From positions 1 through 8,002 of the forward strand of contig CAJBVC010000199.1 in NCBI GenBank assembly GCA_903958915.1: a DNA stretch of 8,002 nt, written 5' to 3'. This document shows positions 1-6,917 of the stretch, in pieces (positions within the stretch are counted from its first letter, which is position 1; every line of letters begins with the position of its first letter). The position numbers and the translations under genes are program-made. Source of the stretch: an uncultured beta proteobacterium. GTDB taxonomy: Bacteria; Pseudomonadota; Gammaproteobacteria; Burkholderiales; Burkholderiaceae_C. The notes beneath the pieces were generated by a model. The model searched no databases. It saw only the letters and a program-made list of their open reading frames with translations, and was not told where the DNA came from.

Positions 1-414
1 GGTAGCCAGGGGCTGTACACCCCGCTGGATCTGCAAATTGCCAAGTGCCGCATCAGTGTGGCAGTGCGCGCCGATTTTGATTACGCGTCTGCTGTGAAGC
101 AGGGCTCGCGCCTGAAAGTAGCCACCAAGTACGTGGCGATTGCGCGCGAGTTTTTTGCCGCCAAAGGCGTGCACGTCGATCTGATCAAGCTCTATGGCAG
201 CATGGAGCTGGCGCCTTTGGTAGGTCTGGCCGATGCCATCGTTGACCTGGTGTCCACCGGTAATACGCTGAAGGCCAACCATCTGGTCGAGGTGGAGCGC
301 ATCATGGATATCAGCTCGCGACTGGTCGTAAACCAGGCCGCGCTGAAGCTCAAACGTGAGCCCTTGCGCAAGATTATTGATGCCTTCACCGCTGCCGTGG
401 CAGCTTCGAATTAA
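1..414 (+). CDS. hisG: ATP phosphoribosyltransferase, short form (3' part only)
   Basis: HisG joins ATP and PRPP to give N1-(5-phosphoribosyl)-ATP, the first and feedback-controlled step of histidine synthesis in the cytoplasm. The frame is open from base 1, so the start lies outside the window; 137 residues are visible. Seen: the core segment [10 protein letters not shown], and the PRPP-loop region [14 protein letters not shown] at about residues 79-92 of the visible part. The protein ends soon after [15 protein letters not shown]. It therefore lacks the roughly 80-residue C-terminal histidine-binding domain of the long E. coli-type enzyme. Family knowledge: short HisG forms a hetero-octamer with HisZ, so a hisZ gene should exist elsewhere in the genome. 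The stop is TAA at 412-414, and hisD begins 12 nt later, which points to one transcript. Confidence 0.96.
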   Translation, partial: GSQGLYTPLDLQIAKCRISVAVRADFDYASAVKQGSRLKVATKYVAIAREFFAAKGVHVDLIKLYGSMELAPLVGLADAIVDLVSTGNTLKANHLVEVERIMDISSRLVVNQAALKLKREPLRKIIDAFTAAVAASN

Positions 415-426
415 CCTCTCAATGCT

Positions 427-1749
427 ATGAAGTTTGTAGCTGTTCCCGCACGCCTGTCAACCGCTGATGCCCGATTCGAGCAAGATTTCCAGGCGCGCCT
501 GCATTGGGCCGCCGACACCGATGCCGCCATCGAACAGCGCGTGGCAGACATCCTCGCCGACGTACAGGCGCGCGGCGATGCGGCGGTGCTCGAGTACACG
601 GCACGCTTTGACGGTCTGCCAGCCGACTCGGTGGCTGCACTGGAGCTGACCCAAGCCGAACTGAAGGCTGCGTTTGACACCATCCCCACCGCCCAGCGCC
701 TGGCTCTGCAGGCCGCTGCGCAGCGGGTACGCAGCTACCACGAGGCGCAGAAGGAGGAATGTGGTCAGAGCTGGAGCTATCGGGACGAAGACGGCTCCCT
801 CCTGGGGCAGAAGGTCACACCCCTGGACCGCGTCGGCATCTACGTGCCCGGCGGCAAGGCCACTTATCCATCGTCTGTCCTGATGAGCGCCATTCCTGCG
901 CATGTGGCCGGCGTGGGTGAAATCATCATGGTCGTGCCCACCCCCCGCGGTGAAAAGAACGCCGTGGTACTGGCTGCCGCCTACGTTGCCGGCGTGTCGC
1001 GCGCCTTCACCGTTGGCGGTGCCCAGGCGGTTGCCGCATTGGCCTATGGCACCGCCACCATTCCGGCGGTAGACAAAATCACCGGTCCCGGCAACGCCTA
1101 TGTGGCATCGGCCAAGCGCCGCGTGTTTGGCAAGGTGGGCATCGACATGATTGCCGGCCCCAGCGAAATTCTGGTGCTGGCCGATGGCAGCACGCCGCCC
1201 GACTGGGTGGCGATGGACCTGTTCTCCCAGGCCGAGCACGATGAACTGGCGCAAAGCATTTTGTTGTGTCCCGATGTGGCCTACCTTGATGCGGTGCAGG
1301 CGGCGATTGAACGGCTGCTGCCTGAGATGCCGCGCGCGCAGATCATTGCCAAAAGTTTGAACGACCGCGGCGCGCTGATTCTCACGCGCAGCATGGAAGA
1401 AGCCTGCGCTATTTCCAACCGGATTGCACCCGAGCATCTGGAGATTTCCAGCAATGATCCCCACCGCTGGGAACCGTTGCTCAAGCACGCCGGCGCCATC
1501 TTCCTGGGCGCATTTACCAGTGAATCCCTTGGGGACTACTGCGCTGGCCCTAACCATGTGCTCCCCACTTCGGGTACCGCACGTTTTTCCAGTCCCCTGG
1601 GCGTCTACGACTTCCAGAAGCGTTCCAGCATCATTGAAGTGAGTGAGGCGGGTGCGCAGGTGCTCGGCCCCATCGCAGCCGAGCTCGCTTATGGTGAAGG
1701 TCTGCAAGCCCACGCCCGGGCCGCCGAGATGCGCCTGAAAGCGCGATAG
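427..1749 (+). CDS. hisD: Histidinol dehydrogenase
   Basis: HisD carries out the last two steps, L-histidinol to L-histidinal to L-histidine, with two NAD+ and a bound zinc. The 440 residues are close to the usual 430-440. Seen: RVGIYVPGG near residue 135, the family signature region [13 protein letters not shown] and [10 protein letters not shown] at about 219-247, SQAEHDE at 267-273, [10 protein letters not shown] at 331-340 and [14 protein letters not shown] at 374-387. By alignment with E. coli HisD, the zinc ligands are Q268, H271, D370 and H429, and the catalytic pair is E336/H337; all are present. No clear Shine-Dalgarno sequence precedes ATG 427. Translation may therefore be coupled to hisG, whose stop is 12 nt upstream. 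The gene ends 10 nt before the oppositely oriented azlD. It is not followed directly by hisC, unlike the compact order expected in relatives. Confidence 0.98.
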   Translation: MKFVAVPARLSTADARFEQDFQARLHWAADTDAAIEQRVADILADVQARGDAAVLEYTARFDGLPADSVAALELTQAELKAAFDTIPTAQRLALQAAAQRVRSYHEAQKEECGQSWSYRDEDGSLLGQKVTPLDRVGIYVPGGKATYPSSVLMSAIPAHVAGVGEIIMVVPTPRGEKNAVVLAAAYVAGVSRAFTVGGAQAVAALAYGTATIPAVDKITGPGNAYVASAKRRVFGKVGIDMIAGPSEILVLADGSTPPDWVAMDLFSQAEHDELAQSILLCPDVAYLDAVQAAIERLLPEMPRAQIIAKSLNDRGALILTRSMEEACAISNRIAPEHLEISSNDPHRWEPLLKHAGAIFLGAFTSESLGDYCAGPNHVLPTSGTARFSSPLGVYDFQKRSSIIEVSEAGAQVLGPIAAELAYGEGLQAHARAAEMRLKAR

Positions 1750-1759
1750 AGCGTATTGC

Positions 1760-1779
1760 TCAACCTCCAAAGAGGTTGA
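1760..1779. terminator. Perfect hairpin at the hisD/azlD convergent junction
   Basis: TCAACCTC (1760-1767) and GAGGTTGA (1772-1779) form a perfect 8-bp stem around a 4-nt loop, CAAA. The stem lies between two converging genes and overlaps the azlD stop codon. That position suits a bidirectional transcript end or an RNA-stabilising stem. Neither strand has a good U-tract after the stem, so it is not a textbook intrinsic terminator. Confidence 0.35.
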
Positions 1780-2095
1780 AATTGCGCAGCACGACATACA
1801 GGCCGGTGCCGCTCAGAATGCTCCACAGGGCATGTTTGGAGCGCCACTGCAACACCACCACCAGCGCCACCGCCACCAGTTCAGGCCACGGGCCGTGCGG
1901 GTCGCTGTGGGCAGCGCCAACCACGGTGTGTGTCAACAGCAATGTCATGATGGCCAACGGCAGAAACTCACCCAGGCTGTGCACCACCGGATGCTTTTGC
2001 AGCCATTGCGCCGCCACAAAAGGCAGCGCGCGTAATGCAAACGTGACCAGACCCATGGCCACCAGCACCGAGACGACGTAACCGCTGTCAAGCAT
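1760..2095 (-). CDS. azlD: AzlD-family branched-chain amino acid exporter, small subunit
   Basis: This is a small inner-membrane protein of the AzlD family, which works with AzlC to export branched-chain amino acids (as in B. subtilis AzlCD, E. coli YgaZH and C. glutamicum BrnFE). The chosen start is ATG at 2095, giving 111 residues beginning MLDSGYVVSVLVAMGLVTF, the normal family length. A start at 2167 would add 24 residues lying inside azlC that do not look like this family. Seen: about four hydrophobic segments, the early motif TFALRALPF typical of AzlD, a hydrophobic segment FLPLAIMTLLLTHTVV, and a C-terminal segment ending RNFNLFGG. The start overlaps the azlC stop by 8 nt (ATGCTTGA), so translation is probably coupled. 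The stop at 1760-1762 is 10 nt from the hisD stop on the other strand. Confidence 0.91.
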   Translation of the reverse strand: MLDSGYVVSVLVAMGLVTFALRALPFVAAQWLQKHPVVHSLGEFLPLAIMTLLLTHTVVGAAHSDPHGPWPELVAVALVVVLQWRSKHALWSILSGTGLYVVLRNFNLFGG

Positions 2096-2777
2096 GCTTT
2101 GGGCGTTCCTTGTGCCGCCGCCGGTTATGCAGCACCAGCGCCACGACCACGCACACTGCGATGGCAATCACCAGGGCATGTTGCGGCGCCAGCGCATAGG
2201 CCAGCGCATAACCCGCCAATGCGGCCCATAGGGGGGACGATGTCGTGCGCTTACGCCACTGCTCCACGGTGAGCACGGCAAACAGCGAGGCCAGCGCGAA
2301 GTCGAGACCGGTCAGCCTCACCTGCGCCTGCGCTCCAACGAGCGCGCCAATCAGGGTGCCAAGCACCCACCAGGTCTGGTTGAGCAGGGCGATGGCCACC
2401 ATCTGGCGCTGGGTGGTGTTCGCAGGCATGGTGGTGAGTACCGAATAGGTCTCGTCGGTCAGTCCAAAAATCACAACCCAACGGGAAATCTTTGCCTGGG
2501 GCAGTTTGCCCAGCAACGACAAACCATAAAACACATGGCGCAGGTTGACGATCGCAGTCGCCAACGCAATGGTTCCCACCGACAGCCCGGCCGCCAGCAT
2601 CGGAATCATCATGTACTGCGCAGCACCGGCAAACACCAGCACACTGGCCAGCACCGCCAGCCACCAGGCGGCGCCGGCCTGCACAAACAGGAAACCAAAG
2701 ATGATTCCCAGCGGGATGTAGCCCATGGCCACGGGCGCCGTGAGGGCCAGCGCCGAAAGTGGACGGGTTTGGCTCAA
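2088..2777 (-). CDS. azlC: AzlC-family branched-chain amino acid exporter, large subunit
   Basis: This is the large subunit of an AzlCD/YgaZH-type permease that exports branched-chain amino acids (methionine in some homologues) across the inner membrane. It has 229 residues, a usual family length. Seen: repeated hydrophobic segments throughout; GYIPLGIIFGFLF near residues 19-31; FAGAAQYMMIPML at about 49-61; NLRHVFYGLSL near 78-88, a strongly family-typical stretch; and a GLTDETYSV segment near 104-112. The C-terminal tail is basic (NRRRHKERPKHA). The predicted start is TTG at 2777, sharing TTGA with the stop of the small ORF upstream; the next methionine (residue 18) would cut into the first membrane segment. 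The gene shares a transcript with azlD and lies antisense to the his genes. The substrate is inferred from the family. Confidence 0.93.
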   Translation of the reverse strand: MSQTRPLSALALTAPVAMGYIPLGIIFGFLFVQAGAAWWLAVLASVLVFAGAAQYMMIPMLAAGLSVGTIALATAIVNLRHVFYGLSLLGKLPQAKISRWVVIFGLTDETYSVLTTMPANTTQRQMVAIALLNQTWWVLGTLIGALVGAQAQVRLTGLDFALASLFAVLTVEQWRKRTTSSPLWAALAGYALAYALAPQHALVIAIAVCVVVALVLHNRRRHKERPKHA

Positions 2778-2995
2778 AAGTTGGAGCCCGCCAACGCTGC
2801 AGTTTGGCGGTTGTGGGAAAGGGCTGCGCTGCGCTCGGTGGGGGATTCCGGCTTCATGCGAATCTCGCCCGAGCCATCGATGCGGACCGCCTCGGGATGC
2901 TCCTTGCGGATCGCGTCTTCAGTGAAACGGGTGAATGTCGTCATCCAGCGGCCCGCCCACTGGATCTGCCAAAAAAAGACCTCTTCCCTGATCAT
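2774..2995 (-). CDS. Small uncharacterised protein upstream of azlC
   Basis: I do not recognise this gene. The frame encodes up to 73 residues from ATG 2995. An internal ATG at 2944 (MTTFTRFTEDAIRKEHPEAV) would give 56. It is polar and charged, with aromatic residues near the N-terminus (FFWQIQWAGRWM) and no signal peptide or membrane segment. Support for it being real: it has the same strand as azlC, its TGA overlaps the azlC TTG start by 4 nt as in coupled genes, it fills the whole space up to a promoter-like dyad, and its composition looks protein-like. Against: it is short, neither start has a clear Shine-Dalgarno, and no homologue was checked. It may be the first gene of an orf-azlC-azlD unit. 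Confidence 0.45.
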   Translation of the reverse strand: MIREEVFFWQIQWAGRWMTTFTRFTEDAIRKEHPEAVRIDGSGEIRMKPESPTERSAALSHNRQTAALAGSNF

Positions 2996-3005
2996 TGCGC
3001 TCGCT

Positions 3006-3030
3006 TATAGCTGGGTAAAACCCCAGTATA
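3006..3030. promoter_or_regulatory. Dyad operator candidate with CTG-N10-CAG spacing
   Basis: CTGGG (3011-3015) and CCCAG (3022-3026) form an inverted repeat with a 6-nt AT-rich centre (TAAAAC), flanked by TATA on both sides (3006-3009 and 3027-3030). The CTG-N10-CAG spacing is that of the proteobacterial LexA core, though the usual CTGT/ACAG is CTGG/CCAG here. On the minus strand the site lies 11-35 nt upstream of ATG 2995 and overlaps -10-like hexamers TATACT and TATAAG. No good -35 is seen. LexA is only one possible reader; another repressor or a coincidental dyad is also possible. Confidence 0.3.
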
Positions 3031-3050
3031 CATGGTCGCGAGTCTTCGCC

Positions 3051-3132
3051 CGACATGGCGGGCTTTACGGCATCTTTACAAGGCGTTTCGTTCTGTCATG
3101 TCGGCCATAGGGATCGCCTCGGGGTTATGGCC
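3051..3132. other. Intergenic stretch with two nested or adjacent inverted repeats
   Basis: CGACATG (3051-3057) is repeated inverted as CATGTCG (3097-3103) with a 39-nt spacer. Directly after it, GGCCATA (3104-3110) pairs with TATGGCC (3126-3132) across 15 nt. If transcribed rightward, these would form two stems in the leader of the small lipoprotein gene, ending about 20 nt before its ribosome binding site. There is no U-tract. Seven-base repeats can arise by chance, so a regulatory role is only a possibility. Confidence 0.25.
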
Positions 3133-3164
3133 ACACTGCTGTAGTTTCTTTGAAAGGATCCATT

Positions 3165-3350
3165 GTGAAATCTGCGCAACGTTGGGGTCGGTTGGTGGTG
3201 GTGCTGGTGTTGTGCGCCACCGCCAGTGCCTGTGTCGTGCGCCCTCTGGGGTGGGGACACCGGCATGGAGGCAGCCACTACAGCGAACGCGTCCATGAGC
3301 GCCCGGGTGGCGACGGTGACCGCTACGACCGCCGTCACCGGCGCCCTTGA
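3165..3350 (+). CDS. Small probable lipoprotein, function unknown
   Basis: I do not recognise a named family. The chosen start is GTG 3165, because AAAGGA (3153-3158) lies 6 nt upstream at good Shine-Dalgarno spacing; a TTG at 3150 in the same frame would lie on top of that site. The 61-residue product has a basic N-terminus (MKSAQRWGR), a hydrophobic core (LVVVLVLCATASA) and a lipobox-like ASAC at residues 20-23. C23 is therefore the likely lipidated cysteine, although alanine at position -3 is not the preferred residue. The remaining 38 residues are rich in Gly, His and Arg (for example GWGHRHGGSHYSERV) and probably disordered in the periplasm. It sits alone between the divergent minus-strand azl group and hisC. 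An inverted repeat inside the gene, CGGTGAC/GTCACCG (3314-3320 and 3334-3340), could form a stem near its end. The His-rich tail could bind metal, but that is a guess. Confidence 0.6.
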   Translation: MKSAQRWGRLVVVLVLCATASACVVRPLGWGHRHGGSHYSERVHERPGGDGDRYDRRHRRP

Positions 3351-3371
3351 AGCAAGGAGTGCGGTAGTTGA

Positions 3372-3380
3372 TGTAATACT
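3372..3380 (+). promoter_or_regulatory. Possible extended -10 element upstream of hisC
   Basis: TGTAATACT resembles an extended -10 (TGn followed by AATACT) about 70 nt before the hisC start. No convincing -35 sits at the usual spacing; TTGAAG at 3347-3352 is too far upstream. It is proposed mainly because hisC cannot easily be read from the hisG-hisD transcript across the opposing azl genes. Weak evidence. Confidence 0.2.
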
Positions 3381-3451
3381 CGGGTTGTTGCAGGAGCGCA
3401 CCAGATGGCTGGGTTCCTGATGCATTGTGTACTTAGGCCCCGTATTACCCC

Positions 3452-4582
3452 ATGGTTTCATCTGTCGCGACCCTCATCTCCCGCCGCATTCGCCAGGACG
3501 TGCAGTCCATGCACGCCTACGCGATCCAGGATTCGCAGGGCATGGTCAAACTCGACGCCATGGAGAATCCGCACCGCCTGCCTGCAGAACTACAGGAAGC
3601 GCTGGGCAAGCGTCTGGGTGCACTGGCGCTGAATCGCTATCCGGATGGACGGGTCAATGACCTGCGCCTGGCACTCGCAGCGCACGCGGGCATGCCCGAG
3701 GGCTATGACATCATGCTGGGCAACGGATCGGACGAACTGATTGCCCTGCTGTCGATGGCGTGCGATGTTCCGGCTCAGGTGGGAGCAGCGCGCCCGGTGG
3801 TGCTGGCGCCTACCCCCGGCTTCGTCATGTACGCCATGAGTGCCCAATTGCAGGGTCTGGACTTTGTGGGCGTACCACTCACGCCCGACTTTGCGCTGGA
3901 CGAGTCGGCCATGCTGCAGGCCATCGCGCGGATTGAGCCCGCGATTGTGTACCTGGCATACCCGAACAACCCGACGGCCAATCTGTGGGATGCCGGTGCG
4001 ATGGCACGCATCATCGAAGCGGCGGGGGCGGTGGGCAGCATTGTGGCGATCGACGAAGCCTATCAGCCGTTTTCCAGCCGCACCTATCTGGACACCATCC
4101 GGGCCAACCCGGCAGGCCATGCCCATGTGCTGCTGATGCGCACCATGAGCAAGTTTGGCCTGGCGGGGGTGCGCATTGGCTACATGCTGGGGCAGCGTGA
4201 CCTGATCGCGCAGGTCGACAAGGTGCGGCCACCCTACAACATCAGCGTGCTGAATTACGAGTGTGCCCTGTTTGCCCTCGAACACCAGGAGGTTTTTGCG
4301 GCACAAGCGCTTGATATACGTGCGCAACGTGCTCTACTTTTGGTAGCATTGCGGGCCATCGACGGCGTCAAGGCATGGGACAGCGATGCCAACATGATCC
4401 TGGTGCGCATCGAAGGCGCGGGCCAGCGGGCGCAAACTGTGTTCGACGCGCTCAAAGCGCGTGGCGTCTTGGTCAAGAACGTTTCTAAAATGCACCCATT
4501 GCTGGCCAACTGCCTTCGCCTGACGGTGGGAACGGCGCAGGAAAACATTCAATTGATCAACGCCCTTCGAGAATCCCTATGA
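3452..4582 (+). CDS. hisC: Histidinol-phosphate aminotransferase
   Basis: HisC is a PLP-dependent class I/II aminotransferase that converts imidazole-acetol phosphate and glutamate to L-histidinol phosphate and 2-oxoglutarate. The 376 residues fit the family (about 350-370). Seen: [12 protein letters not shown] near residues 33-44, the substrate-region motif NRYPDG at 61-66, GNGSDELI at 90-97, YPNNPTAN at 170-177, DEAYQPF at 201-207, and the PLP-lysine motif [15 protein letters not shown] with K234 as the Schiff-base lysine. R241 is a probable PLP-phosphate contact and R356 (CLRLTVGT) the carboxylate-binding arginine. The start at ATG 3452 is favoured because the next methionine (residue 20) would remove the conserved N-terminal segment [14 protein letters not shown]. 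No strong Shine-Dalgarno is visible. It overlaps hisB by ATGA. It is separated from hisD by the azl block, so a local promoter is likely. Confidence 0.97.
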   Translation: MVSSVATLISRRIRQDVQSMHAYAIQDSQGMVKLDAMENPHRLPAELQEALGKRLGALALNRYPDGRVNDLRLALAAHAGMPEGYDIMLGNGSDELIALLSMACDVPAQVGAARPVVLAPTPGFVMYAMSAQLQGLDFVGVPLTPDFALDESAMLQAIARIEPAIVYLAYPNNPTANLWDAGAMARIIEAAGAVGSIVAIDEAYQPFSSRTYLDTIRANPAGHAHVLLMRTMSKFGLAGVRIGYMLGQRDLIAQVDKVRPPYNISVLNYECALFALEHQEVFAAQALDIRAQRALLLVALRAIDGVKAWDSDANMILVRIEGAGQRAQTVFDALKARGVLVKNVSKMHPLLANCLRLTVGTAQENIQLINALRESL

Positions 4583-5214
4583 CCAACTACCCGTTGACCG
4601 AGTTGCCCGAATCGGCAACCCCACCGCAGCGCACCGCCGAAGTCACACGCAACACCGCGGAGACCCGCGTGCGGGTGAAAGTCAACCTGGACGGTACGGG
4701 TCAATCGCATCTGTCGACCGGCATTGGTTTTTTTGACCACATGCTCGACCAGATTGCGCGCCACGGGTTGATCGACCTGGACATCGAGTCCGATGGCGAC
4801 CTGCACGTGGACGGCCACCACACGGTGGAAGACGTGGGCATCACCCTGGGGCAGGCGTTCCACCAGGCGATGGGTGATCGGATGGGCATCCGGCGCTATG
4901 GACACGCCTATGTGCCGCTGGACGAGGCCCTCTCGCGGGTGGTGGTAGATTTTTCCGGCCGCCCGGGCCTGGTGATGGACGTGCCCTTCAAGAGCGGCAT
5001 GGTCGGCAGCCTCGATACCCAACTGGTACACGAATTTTTCCAGGGTTTTGTCAACCACGCGCTGGTGACCTTGCATATCGACAACCTCAAGGGCGACAAC
5101 GCGCACCACCAGGCCGAGACCGTTTTCAAGGCCTTTGCCCGCGCCCTGCGTGCCGCCATCGAGCGCGACCCGCGTGCGGCGGGCACCATTCCGTCGACCA
5201 AGGGCTCGCTCTAG
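4579..5214 (+). CDS. hisB: Imidazoleglycerol-phosphate dehydratase (monofunctional)
   Basis: HisB removes water from imidazole glycerol phosphate to give imidazole-acetol phosphate; it needs Mn2+ and assembles as a 24-mer in other bacteria. The protein has 211 residues, slightly above the usual 195-200 because of a loose N-terminal extension before [14 protein letters not shown]. There is no fused histidinol phosphatase domain as in E. coli, so a separate phosphatase must act elsewhere. Seen: [13 protein letters not shown] at 51-63, the metal motif [10 protein letters not shown] at 78-87 (H80, H81, E84), HEFF at 151-154, and the second metal motif DNAHHQAE at 173-180 (H176, H177, E180). H54 completes the typical set. 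The sequence ends STKGSL, as is common. Its ATG shares four bases with the hisC stop, so translation is coupled. The hisH start is 68 nt downstream. Confidence 0.98.
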   Translation: MTNYPLTELPESATPPQRTAEVTRNTAETRVRVKVNLDGTGQSHLSTGIGFFDHMLDQIARHGLIDLDIESDGDLHVDGHHTVEDVGITLGQAFHQAMGDRMGIRRYGHAYVPLDEALSRVVVDFSGRPGLVMDVPFKSGMVGSLDTQLVHEFFQGFVNHALVTLHIDNLKGDNAHHQAETVFKAFARALRAAIERDPRAAGTIPSTKGSL

Positions 5215-5241
5215 AGTTACATGCGAAAAGTGCCATTTGCG

Positions 5242-5279
5242 CCCGCCAAATAAGCGGGACCAGCTATGAATACAATAGC
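5242..5279. repeat. Candidate decayed intergenic palindromic repeat (two tandem stems)
   Basis: Two small stems lie side by side between hisB and hisH. The first is CCCGC (5242-5246) with GCGGG (5254-5258) around a 7-nt loop. The second is GCTAT (5263-5267) with ATAGC (5275-5279), also around a 7-nt loop. This arrangement, a GC-rich stem followed by AGCTAT-n-ATAGC, resembles short repeats I remember as very common between genes in Comamonadaceae. That resemblance is from memory and unchecked. The element ends three bases before the hisH ATG and leaves it without a Shine-Dalgarno. TACAAT (5271-5276) also looks like a -10 but lacks a partner -35. Confidence 0.38.
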
Positions 5280-5282
5280 GGT

Positions 5283-5966
5283 ATGAGTTTTTCCAATGGT
5301 GTGTCTGGCAGCAAGACCGTAGCCGTGGTGGACTATGGCATGGGCAATCTGCGTTCAGTGTCGCAGGCGGTGCAAGCGGCCGCCGAAGGCAGCGGCTACC
5401 AGGTGGTCATCACTTCCAGCCCGGATGAAGTGCGTGCGTGTGAGCGCATCGTGCTGCCGGGGCAAGGCGCCATGCCCGACTGCATGCGCGAACTGCGCGA
5501 GTCCGGTTTGCAGGCTTCGGTGCTGGAAGCGGCCGCCAGCAAGCCGCTGTTTGGCGTGTGCGTGGGGATGCAAATGCTGCTCGACCACAGCGCAGAGGGC
5601 GATACCCCCGGTCTGGGCCTGATTCACGGGCAGGTGCTCAAATTCGAGCTCGCCGGGCAGTTGCAGCCCGACGGCAGCCGCTACAAGGTGCCGCAGATGG
5701 GCTGGAACCAGGTGATGCAGTGCACCACAGACGGACACAGGCACCCGGTGTGGGGGGATGTGCCCGATGGTGCGTACTTCTACTTTGTGCACAGTTTTTA
5801 TGCACAACCGTCTGTTGCGCGCCACAGCGCGGGCCTTACGGACTACGGTCAGCGCTTTTCTTCGGCAATTGCGCGCGATAATATTTTTGCAACCCAATTT
5901 CACCCTGAAAAAAGCGCCGACCACGGCTTATCGCTCTACCGCAACTTTCTCCACTGGAATCCCTGA
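5283..5966 (+). CDS. hisH: Imidazole glycerol phosphate synthase, glutaminase subunit
   Basis: HisH hydrolyses glutamine and channels ammonia to HisF, which makes imidazole glycerol phosphate and AICAR. This class I glutamine amidotransferase has 227 residues, against about 200-215 usually; the excess is at the N-terminus ([10 protein letters not shown] before [15 protein letters not shown]) and in a 120-135 insert. Seen: the [10 protein letters not shown] oxyanion-region motif at 59-68, nucleophile C93 in [17 protein letters not shown] at 139-144, [10 protein letters not shown] at 165-174, and the catalytic pair H207/E209 in TQFHPEKS. All catalytic residues are intact. The start ATG 5283 has no visible Shine-Dalgarno. 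Its partner hisF is not in the window; hisA follows after 84 nt. Confidence 0.97.
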   Translation: MSFSNGVSGSKTVAVVDYGMGNLRSVSQAVQAAAEGSGYQVVITSSPDEVRACERIVLPGQGAMPDCMRELRESGLQASVLEAAASKPLFGVCVGMQMLLDHSAEGDTPGLGLIHGQVLKFELAGQLQPDGSRYKVPQMGWNQVMQCTTDGHRHPVWGDVPDGAYFYFVHSFYAQPSVARHSAGLTDYGQRFSSAIARDNIFATQFHPEKSADHGLSLYRNFLHWNP

Positions 5967-6050
5967 CATTCCCTGTCCGTTGCCGTTTCTTCTGCACCTA
6001 TTGGCTCTGTGCCCCATTTCCTCTCCTCTTGATCCACTGCCTGAAGCACC
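5967..6050. other. Pyrimidine-rich hisH-hisA spacer
   Basis: This 84-nt spacer is strikingly rich in C and T on the + strand (for example TTTCCTCTCCTCTTGATCC just before hisA). It has no evident stem-loop and no strong ribosome binding site ahead of ATG 6051. Such unstructured CU-rich RNA could allow Rho or S1-type ribosome access, but this is inference from composition only. Confidence 0.3.
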
Positions 6051-6791
6051 ATGCTTTTAATTCCTGCGATTGACTTGAAAGACGGCCACTGTGTTCGCCT
6101 CAAACAGGGCGATATGGGCCAATCCACCACATTTGGCGAAGAGCCTTTGGTGATGGCGCGCAAATGGGTCGACATGGGGGCCAAACGACTGCACCTGGTC
6201 GATCTCAACGGTGCGTTTGCCGGTCACCCCAAGAACGAGGCCGCCATCCGCAAGATCCTCAAGGAGTTTGGCAGCCTGATCGACGTGCAACTCGGTGGCG
6301 GCATCCGCGACCTGGACACCATTGAGCGCTACCTCGACGCCGGACTGCGCTACGTCATCATCGGTACCGCTGCCGTCAAGAACCCGGGTTTCTTGCAGGA
6401 CGCGTGTACCGCGTTTGGTGGCCACATTATTGTGGGCCTGGACGCGCGCGACGGCAAAGTGGCAACGGACGGCTGGAGCAAGCTCACGCGCCACGACGTC
6501 ATCGATCTGGGCAAAAAGTACGAAGACTACGGCGTGGAATCCATCATCTACACCGACATTGGCCGCGACGGCATGCTCACGGGCATCAACATCGAGGCCA
6601 CCGTCAAGCTCGCGCAGGCGCTGACTATTCCGGTCATCGCATCCGGTGGCCTGTCCAACATGGCCGACATCGAAGCCCTGTGTGACGTGGAGAGCGAAGG
6701 TGTCGAGGGTGTCATCTGCGGGCGCGCCATTTACAGCGGCGACCTCGACTTTGCTGCGGCGCTGGCGCGGGCGAAAGAGCTCAACGGCTGA
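6051..6791 (+). CDS. hisA: ProFAR isomerase (HisA)
   Basis: HisA opens the aminoaldose ring of ProFAR to the ketose PRFAR, the substrate of HisF/HisH. It is a TIM barrel with two phosphate sites made from half-barrel repeats. The 246 residues match the family. Seen: [19 protein letters not shown] at 3-21 with catalytic base D8; [12 protein letters not shown] at 51-62; the first phosphate site LGGGIR (81-86) and IIGTAA (103-108); GLDARDGK at 129-136 with catalytic acid D131; [11 protein letters not shown] at 168-178; and the second phosphate site ASGGLSN (197-203) and CGRAIYSG (223-230). The glycine- and aspartate-rich loops are complete and there is no frameshift. The usual downstream neighbour hisF is displaced or absent: an HPt-type signalling gene follows instead. 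Confidence 0.98.
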   Translation: MLLIPAIDLKDGHCVRLKQGDMGQSTTFGEEPLVMARKWVDMGAKRLHLVDLNGAFAGHPKNEAAIRKILKEFGSLIDVQLGGGIRDLDTIERYLDAGLRYVIIGTAAVKNPGFLQDACTAFGGHIIVGLDARDGKVATDGWSKLTRHDVIDLGKKYEDYGVESIIYTDIGRDGMLTGINIEATVKLAQALTIPVIASGGLSNMADIEALCDVESEGVEGVICGRAIYSGDLDFAAALARAKELNG

Positions 6792-6832
6792 GGTTGTGGC
6801 AGTGGTAGGTTGGTCCACACATGCAGTACTAC

Positions 6833-6865
6833 CAACAGCGCAGCGCGAGCCGCGTCACGCTGTTG
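6833..6865 (+). other. Hairpin between hisA and the HPt gene
   Basis: CAACAGCG (6833-6840) and CGCTGTTG (6858-6865) are a perfect 8-bp inverted repeat with a 17-nt GC-rich loop. A competing upstream pairing, TGGTAG (6803-6808) with CTACCA (6829-6834), overlaps its left arm by two bases, so the spacer could adopt alternative folds. No U-run follows, so simple intrinsic termination is unlikely. It could reduce read-through or stabilise the his mRNA end. Confidence 0.38.
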
Positions 6866-6917
6866 ACTGGCGCAGATGGAATACGAAGATCAGCAACCCA
6901 TCGGAGAAGCTTCGGCC

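Noticed and set aside
457..1797. 446-residue open frame antisense to hisD
   Set aside because: It mirrors the strongly supported hisD, is rich in Gly/His/Arg typical of antisense shadows in GC-rich genes, and has no recognisable domain.
3405..3632. 75-residue frame beginning ATG 3405 after an AGGAG-like site, considered as a his leader peptide
   Set aside because: It has no run of histidine codons, most of it overlaps hisC in another frame, and no attenuator stem with a U-run is seen.
5215..5282. A missing marC gene between hisB and hisH treated as a deletion
   Set aside because: I recall marC at this place in some relatives, but the 68-nt gap holds no marC remnant, so a deletion cannot be shown from this sequence alone.
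6057..6818. 253-residue open frame antisense to hisA, and similar long antisense frames at 3590-4327, 4549-5109 and 5355-5924
   Set aside because: Each lies opposite a his gene with complete catalytic motifs; the translations look like low-complexity shadows and match no family I know.
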